Below, piece by piece: positions 29,572 to 38,062 of a stretch of DNA of 64,000 nucleotides. Source of the DNA: Halobacillus massiliensis (GTDB taxonomy: Bacteria; Bacillota; Bacilli; Bacillales; Halobacillaceae); NCBI RefSeq assembly GCF_900166625.1, contig NZ_LT800499.1, positions 2,335,731 to 2,399,730 of the forward strand. The letters are read 5' to 3'. Numbering within the stretch: the stretch's first letter is position 1; the number at the start of each line of letters is the position of its first letter. The notes beneath the pieces are model-generated. The model did not search any database, was not told the origin of the DNA, and saw nothing but the letters and a program-made list of their open reading frames with translations. The position numbers and the translations under genes are program-made.

Positions 29572-29584
29572 CTTGAGTCCTTAA

Positions 29585-30337
29585 TTACTCTTCTACGGCT
29601 TCTGTTTCTTGTTCAGCATTAGCTTGAACTTCTTCTTCTGCTACTTCGTTCTCTTCACCTTGCTTAGCTTCAAGAACGGCGTCAGCCATTTTAGCTGTCA
29701 GAAGTTTAACCGCACGAATAGCATCATCGTTAGCTGGAATAACATAGTCAATTTCATCTGGGTCACAGTTTGTATCAACAATTCCAACTACCGGAATATT
29801 TAATTTATGAGCTTCTGCAATCGCGATGCGCTCTTTACGAGGGTCAATAACAAACATCGCATCTGGAATAGAAGTCATTTCTTTAATACCGCCTAGGAAT
29901 TTCACAAGACGATCTTTTTCTTTTAATAGGTCAACTACTTCTTTCTTAGGAAGTACGTCGAATGTGCCGTCTTCTTCCATACGCTCAATGTCTTTTAAGC
30001 GGTTGATACGCTTGCGGATCGTTTGGAAGTTTGTAAGAGTACCACCTAACCAACGCTGGTTGATGTAATACATACCACAGCGGGTAGCCTCTTCACGCAC
30101 AGTGTCCTGAGCTTGCTTCTTAGTACCGACGAAAAGAATGTTTCCGCCTTCCTCAGCAACCTGACGTACATAATTGAAAGCTTCATCTACCTTCTTCACA
30201 GTTTTCTGAAGGTCGATGATATAAATACCATTACGTTCTGTGAAGATGTACTTTTTCATCTTCGGGTTCCAGCGGCGAGTTTGGTGTCCGAAATGCACAC
30301 CAGCTTCAAGCAGCTGTTTCATTGAAATTACAGACAT
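29585..30337 (-). CDS. rpsB: 30S ribosomal protein S2
   Basis: A 250-residue small-subunit protein needed for S1 and mRNA binding. It has the typical [20 protein letters not shown] start, [26 protein letters not shown], and a Glu-rich C-terminal tail. In B. subtilis swrB and sigD lie directly upstream; here the intervening 480 bp hold only a swrB remnant and the rpsB promoter and leader. Confidence 0.98.
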   Translation of the reverse strand: MSVISMKQLLEAGVHFGHQTRRWNPKMKKYIFTERNGIYIIDLQKTVKKVDEAFNYVRQVAEEGGNILFVGTKKQAQDTVREEATRCGMYYINQRWLGGTLTNFQTIRKRINRLKDIERMEEDGTFDVLPKKEVVDLLKEKDRLVKFLGGIKEMTSIPDAMFVIDPRKERIAIAEAHKLNIPVVGIVDTNCDPDEIDYVIPANDDAIRAVKLLTAKMADAVLEAKQGEENEVAEEEVQANAEQETEAVEE

Positions 30338-30457
30338 TTAAAAGTCCTCCTGTTTGGTTTTTTTAGTATCCTCCGCTTCCATCATTTCTCGCCTAAAACT
30401 CTTCTATTAAAAGAGCAACCTTTAGGCAGGATTAAGAAACGTGTGTATTGACACCGT
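30338..30457 (-). promoter_or_regulatory. rpsB mRNA leader
   Basis: About 120 bases separate the predicted start site from the rpsB ATG. The leader contains a stem CCTAAA/TTTAGG enclosing CTCTTTTAATAGAAGAG, then a CAGGAGGAC ribosome site. Structured rpsB leaders that sense S2 are known in bacteria; assignment to that class is an inference. Confidence 0.4.
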
Positions 30458-30462
30458 CAGTA

Positions 30463-30491
30463 AATATACCATAATAGACCAGGCCAATCAA
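30463..30491 (-). promoter_or_regulatory. Sigma-A promoter for rpsB
   Basis: TTGATT (30486-30491), a 17-base spacer ending TGG, and TATATT (30463-30468) on the minus strand. It is a good vegetative promoter that frees rpsB from the decayed flagellar operon upstream. Confidence 0.75.
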
Positions 30492-30494
30492 GTT

Positions 30495-30790
30495 TTAAGG
30501 ATGATTTTTTTCAGCAAATTTTAAAACGAGCTCAATTACTGTCTGTTCTGTCTCTAAATTCCTGACGATCTTCTATACCGGATCTCCTTTATGGGAAAGA
30601 GAAGCGCCTAACTTTTGATTCTCTTTATAAATCCTTACAAATATAGGAAAACAGCTCATCATCTCTTTGAGAGCCTGCTGGTAAGGGCTTTCCATCTCTT
30701 GTAAATGCTTAATTTTGCAGACAATATAATAGAGAAAAGAATTAAGATTCCAAGGATGATAAATCTGATAATCAAAATAAAGTATATCAC
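30495..30790 (-). pseudogene. Remnant of swrB (ylxL)-like gene
   Basis: Starting at a GTG at 30790 one frame gives a transmembrane segment (IYFILIIRFIILGILILFSI). It stops soon after. A second frame continues KHLQEMESPYQQALKEMMSC, and a third gives TEQTVIELVLKFAEKNHP before a stop at 30495. One transmembrane helix plus a basic C-terminal end resembling the xxEIELALKF tail of this family, between sigD and rpsB, matches SwrB, a swarming factor. At least two frame changes break it. Identification rests on position and weak residual similarity. Confidence 0.5.
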
Positions 30791-30816
30791 GTTTATCTCT
30801 CGCTCGCTAAGGTTGA

Positions 30817-31593
30817 CTATACAGTGTCCGCCACATTTTGTAATGAACTTCGCAGTTTAAAAATTGCCTTCGCATGAATCTGTGAAATTCTTGAAGTACT
30901 CAGGTCTAGTACTTCCCCAATTTCTGTCAACGTCAATTCCTCAGTGTAAAATAAACTTATTATCAGTTGTTCTTTCTCATTCAGCTTTTTTATATGCTGT
31001 GTGAGCTCATTGATGCTTTCTTTATTTTCAACATATTCATAAGGGGTTTTTGTATTTTGATCAGGGATCGAGTAACCAATCCCTTCTTTTCGTCCCTCAT
31101 GATTTCCTTTCGCCTTTTCTTCCATAGATAAAATATTAGCGAAAAGTGAATCCTTCACTATTTCTTCCACTTCATTACGAGACATTCCTATTTCATGAGC
31201 AATTTCCTCTGAAGAAGGCAGCCTCTGAAGCTTCTGTTCAAGTCTTTCTGAAACAATGTCTATCTTTTTTGCCTTTTCACGTGCAGAGCGTGAAAGCCAG
31301 TCCTCTTTTCTAAGACCATCTATAATCGATCCTCTAATGCGAAATGAAGCATATGTATCAAATTTCAAATCACGAGATAAGTCAAATTTCTTTATTGCAT
31401 CATACAATCCTAATAAACCAAAACTTCTTACATCCTCTGCAGTAACGTTTTTTGGAAGATGTGCGGCGATACGCTGGACGTGAAAAGAGACTAAATAATC
31501 GTATAGTTTTACAAGTTCATTGGCAGTCTCACTATTGCCTTCTTCTATCCAGCGGGTCCACAGTTCCTGTTCACATATTGTTGAGCTGTGCAT
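30817..31593 (-). CDS. sigD: RNA polymerase sigma factor SigD (FliA family)
   Basis: The motility and autolysin sigma factor. The 258-residue frame is intact: region 2 (GLLGLYDAIKKFDLSRDLKF, YASFRIRGSIIDGLRKEDW), region 3 (RLPSSEEIAHEIGMSRNEVE) and region 4 (LTLTEIGEVLDLSTSRISQI). It has a good ribosome site (AAAAGGAGGG). Its usual upstream partners (cheA, cheW, cheC, cheD) are destroyed. An intact sigma factor beside decayed targets suggests either very recent decay or another kept role such as autolysin expression; this is inference. Confidence 0.93.
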   Translation of the reverse strand: MHSSTICEQELWTRWIEEGNSETANELVKLYDYLVSFHVQRIAAHLPKNVTAEDVRSFGLLGLYDAIKKFDLSRDLKFDTYASFRIRGSIIDGLRKEDWLSRSAREKAKKIDIVSERLEQKLQRLPSSEEIAHEIGMSRNEVEEIVKDSLFANILSMEEKAKGNHEGRKEGIGYSIPDQNTKTPYEYVENKESINELTQHIKKLNEKEQLIISLFYTEELTLTEIGEVLDLSTSRISQIHAKAIFKLRSSLQNVADTV

Positions 31594-31648
31594 AAGACTC
31601 CCTCCTTTTTAAAATACCAGGCGGCCCTGACATCGCGCCTTTCATGAA

Positions 31649-31939
31649 CTAGAGCGTTCCAAAGGCAGTGTCATTAAAAACATACTCCCTTGATCCACCT
31701 AGTGATTCATTCGTATTTCTTACAACATTGAGACCAACGCCCCGGCCGGAAATCTCAGAAGACGGGAGAGCTCATTGAACCCCATTGAACCAGCCATTCC
31801 CTTAGCTGAACGGAAAATTTTAGTGCTTAGCTGGCGACTGCCTGAATTGTTTTTTAATTTCATTAAAAGATTTATTCATCGATTGAAGGTGTTCCTTACT
31901 TTCAACAATAAAAAAGTCTAAGTATTGAGTTGTGTCCAT
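31649..31939 (-). pseudogene. cheA: cheA remnant: two scraps of the chemotaxis kinase
   Basis: From the ATG at 31939 the sequence reads MDTTQYLDFFIVESKEHLQS, the N-terminus of CheA, and stops at 31820. In another frame it continues LSTKIFRSAKGMAGSMGF, the HPt helix, but without the HTL residues that carry the phosphorylated histidine (family pattern FRSAHTLKGM). After a further frame change comes EISGRGVGLNVVRNTNESLGG, the ATP-binding G1 box of the kinase core, and then REYVFNDTAFGTL with a stop at 31649. That last piece could be the end of cheD. Everything between these scraps is deleted. Confidence 0.85.
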
Positions 31940-31942
31940 TGG

Positions 31943-32131
31943 TTATTCTCCCTTGCTGTATTCCGGACCACATACTGCAATAACTTCAATTATCCGCTTT
32001 TTAAAAATACCGAAAAACCCTCCAGGCTTAACTTCTTTAGAGTTTAAAATGACGGCATCCTGTCCCAATTCTTTCTTTACTTCTTTCATGACTTCATGCA
32101 TTGACGGCCCCTTGAATTTTTTTATTTCCAT
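31943..32131 (-). pseudogene. flhF: flhF N-terminal stub
   Basis: This 62-residue frame matches only the first 55 or so residues of FlhF (MEIKKFKGPSMHEVMKEVKK, VILNSKEVKPGGFFGIFKKR), an SRP-like GTPase that places flagella. The GTPase domain is absent. The frame ends CGPEYSKGE, which may be the last codons of cheB, since the cheA start follows three bases later. Its ATG still overlaps the flhA stop (TAATG), the ancestral junction. Confidence 0.85.
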
Positions 32132-33102
32132 TAAATATTCACCACCCCTATACTTTCTACTTCTACTGTTGGCTCAAGCTCGTTATATGAAAGGATGATA
32201 ACTTGCGGGTAATACCTTTCAAGCAGTTGTTTAACATACATGCGGACAGCTGGGGAACATAGAATTACAGGTTTTTCCACCTGGAGTGATGCTTGATCAA
32301 TCTGCTGTGATACGTTGTTCAAAATGCCTTGCTGACTTTCAGGGTTTAATGAAAGATAACTTCCGTGTTCTGTCTGTTGAATATGATCGGCAATCAGTTT
32401 CTCCACTTTACCAGACACTGTAACAACACGGATGTTTTGATCCTCACTTATGTACTGCTTTGTAATTTGGGCAGAAAGGGACTGGCGAACGTATTCCACC
32501 AGCAAGTCTGTATCATTTGTCATTTTCCCAAAATCAGCCAGTGTCTCAAAAATAACAGGAAGGTTTTTAATAGATACGTCTTCTTTTAACAGCTTAGAAA
32601 GCACTTTCTGTACTTCTCCAACAGAAAGGGGTTCCGGCGTTACTTCCTCTACAAGAATTGGATAAGATGCTTTTAAATGGTCGATCAGCTGCTGGGTTTC
32701 CTGCCGTCCCAGCAGCTGATGTGCGTGACGCTTCATCATTTCTGTAATATGTGTGGATACTACACTCGGAGGGTCAACTACCGTATAGCCTGAGAGTTCA
32801 GCTTCATCTTTCATATCTTCAGTTATCCATTTAGCAGGCAGGCCAAAGGCAGGCTCCTTTGTATCTATACCTTCAATCGTGTCGATTTTTTTCTCTTCCT
32901 GTACCCATTCATTCCTCTTCAGCTGAATTTCTTCTTCTGCCTGTTGGATGTACAGTAATGCTTTTTGCTTCGCATCATCTACGGCGGCTTCTGCATGAAG
33001 GAGGTGTTCTTCTGTTTCTATAGAAGGCTGTTCATTGTTCTTAACAGAGATTTGACGATGAGTAATTCGCCGGCTCTCATACGTGTTAGACAATAATGTC
33101 AT
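32131..33102 (-). pseudogene. In-frame fusion of fliH start to flhA C-terminal domain
   Basis: The first 70 or so residues (YESRRITHRQISVKNNEQ, then a Glu/Gln/Ala-rich helical stretch ending WVQEEKK) fit the N-terminus of FliH, and they begin overlapping the end of fliG, exactly where fliH should start. From about IDTIEGIDTKEPAFGLPAKW the protein is FlhA, and it runs through DPPSVVSTHITEMM, DTDLLVEYVRQSLS and SYNELEPTVEVESIGVVNI to the normal FlhA end. The junction is near 32.87-32.89 kb. Everything between fliH and the cytoplasmic domain of flhA is missing. The frame is open, so a chimeric protein of about 320 residues could be made. Start may be the ATG at 33102 or TTG at 33093. Confidence 0.85.
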
Positions 33103-34100
33103 CTCCTCCCCCACGGGCGATTACGATTTCACCGATGTCTTCGAGTTTTCTAATCGAACCGACCACGCGCGTCTGGGCTTCCTATGACATCTTTCAAACG
33201 GACTGGACCCATAATCTCCATTTCTTCTTTAAAAACTTCAGACATTCTGTCAGACATATTGCTAAAAATTAATTCTTTTACTTCTTCACTCGCTACTTTA
33301 AGCGAAAGACGAAGATCATCATTATCAACTTCTCTTATTAAACGCTGAATGGCACGGTTATCCAGGATCACAATATCCTCAAAGACAAACATCCTTTTCT
33401 TAATTTCCTCAGCCAGATCAGGATCCTGGATCTCAAGGGCGTCAAGGATTGTACGCTCTGTACTGCGGTCCACCCCGTTTAAAACTTCTACTACTGACTG
33501 AATACCACCTGTTTCGGTATAGTCCTGATTTACAGTAGCTAAAAGCTTTTTTTCCAGAATACTTTCTACCTGACTAATAATTTCAGGAGAAGTGGAATCC
33601 ATCTTAGCTATTCGCCGGGCTATATCTGCCTGCAGCTCTTGAGGAAGCTCAGATAAAATCTGGCCAGATTGGGTAGCATCCAAATAGGAAAGAACCAGGG
33701 CGATCGTCTGAGGATGCTCATTCTGTATGAAGTTTAAAATCTGGTGAGGATCAGCCTTTCTCGCGAAATCAAACGGCTTCACCTGCAAAGAAGATGTCAG
33801 ACGATGAATGATCTGGTCTGTTTTAGACTCACCGAGTGCTTTTTCAAGAACTGTTCTTGCATAACCTACTCCACCCTGGGATATATAGTCCTGAGCCATA
33901 GCTAACTGATGAAATTGTTCAAGAATATTTTTATTTTGCTTAGAATCTACTTTTTGTACGGACGAAATTTCTAATGTTAATTTTTCGATTTCTTCTTCTG
34001 ATAGATGCTTAAATACTTGCGCTGCAGAATCAGGTCCTAAAGAGATTAATAGCAATGCAGCTTTCTGTATGCCTGTTAAACTGTACGGTTTTAAAGTCAA
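33086..34100 (-). pseudogene. fliG: fliG with a one-base frameshift near the 3' end
   Basis: Flagellar switch protein gene. The frame runs well for about 300 residues (MTLKPYSLTGIQKAALLLIS, then NEHPQTIALVLSYLD and EIMGPVRLKDVI) but ends at 33150 as GSPDARGRFD. Removing one base from the pair at 33181-33182 restores IEAQTRVVGSIRKLEDIGEI followed by VIARGGGDDIIV and a stop at 33086, the normal FliG C-terminus. The lost helix belongs to the torque-generating C-terminal domain. A truncated 316-residue protein is possible. Confidence 0.85.
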
Positions 34101-34112
34101 AATAACCTCCTC

Positions 34113-35686
34113 CTAATCTTCCGCCATCCATGCACGTAACAGCTTGGCAAAGTCATCTGGTTTCTCCCGTGCCATTCGTTTCAAGCTGTTTTTTTCTTAT
34201 CGTGGCTTCTGTCTCTTGTTCTTTTAACTCAGCTACATTCTCAGAAGTGGCTGACACAAGTTCTTCAAAAATTTCTTCATGTTCATAGTTGTCTTCTTTT
34301 TTTCTTCTTAGAAGCAGCCATACCAGCAGGATTACAAATAAGAAAAAGCCTCCTCCCGCCGCAAATATCCAAGTTGGTATGCCGGCAGATTTTTGTTCAA
34401 AAGGAGTTATACCTTCAAACGGCTGAAATACAATGGATGTTTTATCTACCACATCAATTTCACCATAGCTCTGGTCAACAGAAGTAGATATCATAGAGGA
34501 AAGGATCGACTGAATTCCTTCTTCTACATCCATTTGCTCCTGCTGTGTCAAAGTTACTATCTGTTCACCTTCGGCTTTTGTATTATCTACAGCCACCTGA
34601 ATCCCCAGGTCGCGTATTTTATAAGGAGATTCTTGAATTTCCTTCTGTATTCGGTTGTATTCATTATTGATCGTTTCCTTTGTTCTTTCGTAGTTACCCT
34701 CTCCATCACCATCGACCGCTTCGTAGCCAGGAACATCTTCTTCTCCTGTCCCCGCTACCCCTCCAACAGGCACACCGCCCTCATAGGCTTCTTCTATACG
34801 CTCTATACTAATTGGAAGGCCTTCCATTTCCTCTTCGTCGAAAGGCTCGACAAGAGATTCTGTACGGTTTTCCTGCGTAAAATCTATATCTGCTGTAACT
34901 GATGCAACTACGCGATTATGTCCAATCATCGTACCCAGCATTTTTTGGACCCGCTGCTGAATATCTCGTTCAATTTCTTCTTTTATACTTGCTTGATATG
35001 TATAAGAATCAGTTCCTTGAGCAAGTTCAGAAGAATTTTGGTCAAAATAATTAAAGTTTTGATCCATAATGACGATATTATCCTTAGAGAGGTTTGGAAT
35101 AGACTTTGAAACTAAGTTATATAGTGTTTCCACCTGTGTTGGCTGAATATCATAACCTGGTTCTATTTGAAGCACTATAGAAGCAGATGCCTCCTGACTT
35201 GTCTCAGAAACAAATACTTCTTCTTCTGGAATATTTACCATAACCTTCGCATCTTGTATTCCTGAAATCCCCTTCATTAAGTTCGCAAGCTCAGTCTGCA
35301 TGGCATCTAATTTGATGACGTCAAATTCATTGTCTGTCATTCCCCACGAAATATTGCCACTAAAGAATCCGTAATCAATGTTTCCCGTATTTGGAATTCC
35401 TGATGCTGCCCGCCTGGCTGTCCGGAACTGAAATTGTCGTTCCTCCATCACCGATTTCATAAGTAATCCCCCGGGCATCAAGCTCCTCTTTTACCTGTCC
35501 TACTTCAGAAAGAGATAAATCCTCATAAAGCTGTACCATATGGGAGTTAGGAGAAAGCAAGCTGACAGCAGACAGAATAAGGATGAAAACAGCTGTTACA
35601 CTAATAAGAAAACTTTTCTGTTTTTTTGATCTTTCTTTCCATAATATTTTTACTTTATTACCATAGAAATTTATTTTATCTTTCAT
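34113..35686 (-). pseudogene. fliF: fliF (MS-ring) with two frameshifts
   Basis: The first part (MKDKINFYGNKVKILWKERS, a transmembrane helix, ISVPDSQ) breaks at about 35.43 kb, where roughly a dozen bases are missing, and resumes in another frame at AASGIPNTGNIDYGFFSG. A long central part follows, with the second transmembrane helix (PTWIFAAGGGFFLFVILLVW). The frame then breaks again at 34179-34181, where one extra A turns LERMAREKPDDFAKLLRAW into LETNGTGETR. The lost tail ends AED at 34113 and is the FliG-binding segment. No single intact product can be made. Confidence 0.9.
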
Positions 35687-35750
35687 AATTGCCCCCAAAA
35701 AATGCACAATCCAAGCGAATTAATGTAGAAGATTATAGGTTTATGTTTTT

Positions 35751-36047
35751 TTATACCTGTATACGCATAATTTCTTTATAGGCATCGATCAATTTGTTTC
35801 TAATCTCTACCGTCGTCTGCAAAGTTACCCCTGCTTTTTCTGAAGCGATCATAACGTTATGTAGATCATTTGCTTTCCCTGCCGCTAATGCTTTTGTCAT
35901 TTGGTCTGACACTTTCTGTGTTTCGTTCAGCTGCTCAATTGCATTATTTAATACAGATGCAAATTGAGAATGAGCATTGGCAGGAGTTTGAAATTTTTCG
36001 TATTGTACTTTAGGCTGGATGGCATTAAGCTGAGTAACCTTAACCAA
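35751..36047 (-). CDS. fliE: Flagellar hook-basal body protein FliE
   Basis: A 98-residue rod adaptor that joins the MS-ring to the proximal rod. The frame is intact with the family C-terminus (KANDLHNVMIASEKAGVTLQ, NKLIDAYKEIMRIQV). The start is TTG at 36047 with AAGGAGGG seven bases upstream. It follows flgC by 12 bp. With fliF broken and the export genes gone it has no obvious use here. Confidence 0.92.
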   Translation of the reverse strand: MVKVTQLNAIQPKVQYEKFQTPANAHSQFASVLNNAIEQLNETQKVSDQMTKALAAGKANDLHNVMIASEKAGVTLQTTVEIRNKLIDAYKEIMRIQV

Positions 36048-36059
36048 TTTTATCCCTCC

Positions 36060-36500
36060 TTATTTCCCAATCTCTAACGCCTTCATAAGAATGCCCTTTG
36101 ATGCATTTAAAGCCGTTATATTAGCTTCATAGGATCTAGTGGCACTCATCATATCCACCGTTTCCTTTAAAGGATCCACGTTAGGCATTTCTACCATTCC
36201 CGCTGCATTGGCATCTGGATGGTCAGGATTATACAGCTGCTTAAATGGAGATTCATCGTTTGTAATTTCCACAGATTTCACCCCGTTCACCTTAACAGCT
36301 TCCTGAAAAACTGAATGAAAGGTGGACTCCTGCGGCTGAAGAACTGCCATTTTCCTCTGGTATGGCTCCCAATCGCCTTCTTCATTTAAAACAGCTCTTG
36401 TCGTTTGAGCATTAGCCATATTGGATGAAGCAATATCCATTCTCAGCCTTTGAGCTGTCAAGTCGCTGCCACTAATATTCATAGAGTGAAATATGCTCAT
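36060..36500 (-). CDS. flgC: Flagellar basal-body rod protein FlgC
   Basis: A 146-residue proximal rod subunit. It keeps the N-terminal rod motif (SGSDLTAQRLRMDIASSNMAN), NVDPLKETVDMMSATRSYEA and the coiled C-terminus ending MKALEIGK. It starts two bases after flgB. The frame is intact although the locus is decaying. Confidence 0.94.
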   Translation of the reverse strand: MSIFHSMNISGSDLTAQRLRMDIASSNMANAQTTRAVLNEEGDWEPYQRKMAVLQPQESTFHSVFQEAVKVNGVKSVEITNDESPFKQLYNPDHPDANAAGMVEMPNVDPLKETVDMMSATRSYEANITALNASKGILMKALEIGK

Positions 36501-36502
36501 AA

Positions 36503-36895
36503 TTAACTTCCCCCTCCCCTGATGACTTCTTTCAGACTGTTAAACTTCCCGCTTAACCTTTCCACCAGTGCCTGATATTGAATTTGATTTTTAGCTAAAT
36601 CGATCATTTCTTTATCAATATCAACATTATTGCCATTGTGATGGTATGTAGTGTTGTCTCTTGACGTAATGCGGAAGAGAGATTCATTTTGTTCAAAAGA
36701 TAAATGCCTGGGCTGGGTTTTTTTCGCTTCCAAACTGCCGGTTTCTCTATCTAGTGCTTCCCGAAAGGTGACCTGTTTGGCTTTATAATTCGGAGTATCC
36801 GTGTTTGAAATATTGGCAGAAATCATCTGGTTTCTTTTTGCTGAAAGATTTAATGATTGCTCAAGCGTTGTAAATGTATCATTAAACAGTTTCAT
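36503..36895 (-). CDS. flgB: Flagellar basal-body rod protein FlgB
   Basis: A 130-residue proximal rod subunit and the first gene of the ancestral fla/che operon. It has NLSAKRNQMISANISNTDTP, NVDIDKEMIDLAKNQIQYQA and LSGKFNSLKEVI. The ATG follows a GGGAGG site. The frame is intact. Confidence 0.94.
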   Translation of the reverse strand: MKLFNDTFTTLEQSLNLSAKRNQMISANISNTDTPNYKAKQVTFREALDRETGSLEAKKTQPRHLSFEQNESLFRITSRDNTTYHHNGNNVDIDKEMIDLAKNQIQYQALVERLSGKFNSLKEVIRGGGS

Positions 36896-37223
36896 AGTTA
36901 CCTCCCTTCAACAAATTTCTGCATTTCCTACGCATTTTTCAGGATGACTTTATGTCTATAAACAGAGGATTATTCTCTATAAACTTTTCAAACTGATCCT
37001 ATTCACCTGTTTTGTTTATCAAATAACACCGGTAAAACATACTATTTGTCGAAATAACTATTATAAAGAACATTATTACATAATAATTGCAGAAAAGGAA
37101 TTACATTTAACAAACATAAAAAAAAGCCCTACTAATTGTATAGAATATAGTTAAATTAGAGGGTTTGTTTGGCTGAATATTGTTTTTTACTAGATCTAAA
37201 TAACTATAAATTACTTAAATAAA
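36896..37223 (-). promoter_or_regulatory. Upstream region of the ancestral fla/che operon
   Basis: A 330-bp AT-rich gap between codY and flgB. On the minus strand TATAAT lies at 37060-37065 with no good -35, and AATATTCAGCCAAAC near 37162-37178 is a poor match to the CodY box. No clear sigma-D promoter is visible. No gene or repeat is seen. Confidence 0.3.
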
Positions 37224-37250
37224 AAAGCAGCTCCATTTAGGAGCTGCTTT
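37224..37250 (-). terminator. codY terminator
   Basis: AAAGCAGCTCC/GGAGCTGCTTT stem, five-base loop, then TTTTATTT on the minus strand, next to the codY stop. Confidence 0.9.
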
Positions 37251-37254
37251 AGTC

Positions 37255-38034
37255 TTAGTTCGAACGCAGCTTCTGCAGTTCAACTAAGAAATTATTATTT
37301 AAAACTTTAATATATGTCCCTTTCATTCCAAGGGAACGAGATTCGATGACACCAGCACTTTCAAGCTTACGTAGTGCATTTACAATAACAGACCTTGTAA
37401 TCCCTACGCGATCTGCAATTTTACTTGCAACGAGCAAGCCTTCGTTACCTTCTAATTCATCAAAAATGTGTTCAATGGCTTCCAACTCACTGTAAGATAG
37501 AGAACTAATTGCCATTTGCACGACCGCTTTGCTGCGTGCTTCCTGTTCGATTTCTTCCGTCTTCTCATGAAGGATTTCCATGCCGACAACGGTGGCGCCA
37601 TACTCAGCTAGAAGCAGGTCATCTTCATTAAAACTTTCATTTAGACGACTCAGAATTAGCGTACCTAAGCGCTGTCCTCCACCAATAATGGGAACAATTG
37701 TCGTTAAGCCTTCTTCAAATAGTTCCTTGTTCTCCACAGGAAATGCCGTATATTCACTTTCAATATCAAGGTTTGGAGTCGTTTCCTGAATGTTAAACAG
37801 ATTTTGAGTATATTCCTGTGGGAATTGACGCTCAGAAATCATAGCCTGCATTCGATCATTTTCAATCTCCTGCTTGATAGCGAAACCTAAAAGCTTCCCG
37901 CGACGGCTCAGTATGAAGGTATTCGCTCCGATAACATCGCGAAGTGTCGCAGACATATCGTTAAAGTCCACCGACTTCCCTGTAGTTTTTTGCAACATTG
38001 CATTAATTCTTCTTGCACGGTTTAGTAATTCCAT
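37255..38034 (-). CDS. codY: Global nutritional regulator CodY
   Basis: A GTP- and branched-chain-amino-acid-sensing repressor. The start at 38034 has GGAGG seven bases upstream and gives 259 residues, the standard length. The N-terminal GAF domain includes [14 protein letters not shown] and [20 protein letters not shown]; the C-terminal winged helix has [20 protein letters not shown] followed by [17 protein letters not shown]. It ends the xerC-hslV-hslU-codY group; in B. subtilis CodY represses the adjoining fla/che operon. Confidence 0.97.
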   Translation of the reverse strand: MELLNRARRINAMLQKTTGKSVDFNDMSATLRDVIGANTFILSRRGKLLGFAIKQEIENDRMQAMISERQFPQEYTQNLFNIQETTPNLDIESEYTAFPVENKELFEEGLTTIVPIIGGGQRLGTLILSRLNESFNEDDLLLAEYGATVVGMEILHEKTEEIEQEARSKAVVQMAISSLSYSELEAIEHIFDELEGNEGLLVASKIADRVGITRSVIVNALRKLESAGVIESRSLGMKGTYIKVLNNNFLVELQKLRSN

Positions 38035-38062
38035 GTTTCTTCCTCCTAACAATTTTAAATAA

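Noticed and set aside
35375-35481. Programmed frameshift in fliF
   Set aside because: There is no slippery heptamer, bases are missing relative to the family, and a second indel breaks the 3' end, so mutation is simpler.
37160-37180. CodY box upstream of flgB
   Set aside because: AATATTCAGCCAAAC matches only about 10 of 15 consensus positions, too weak to call.
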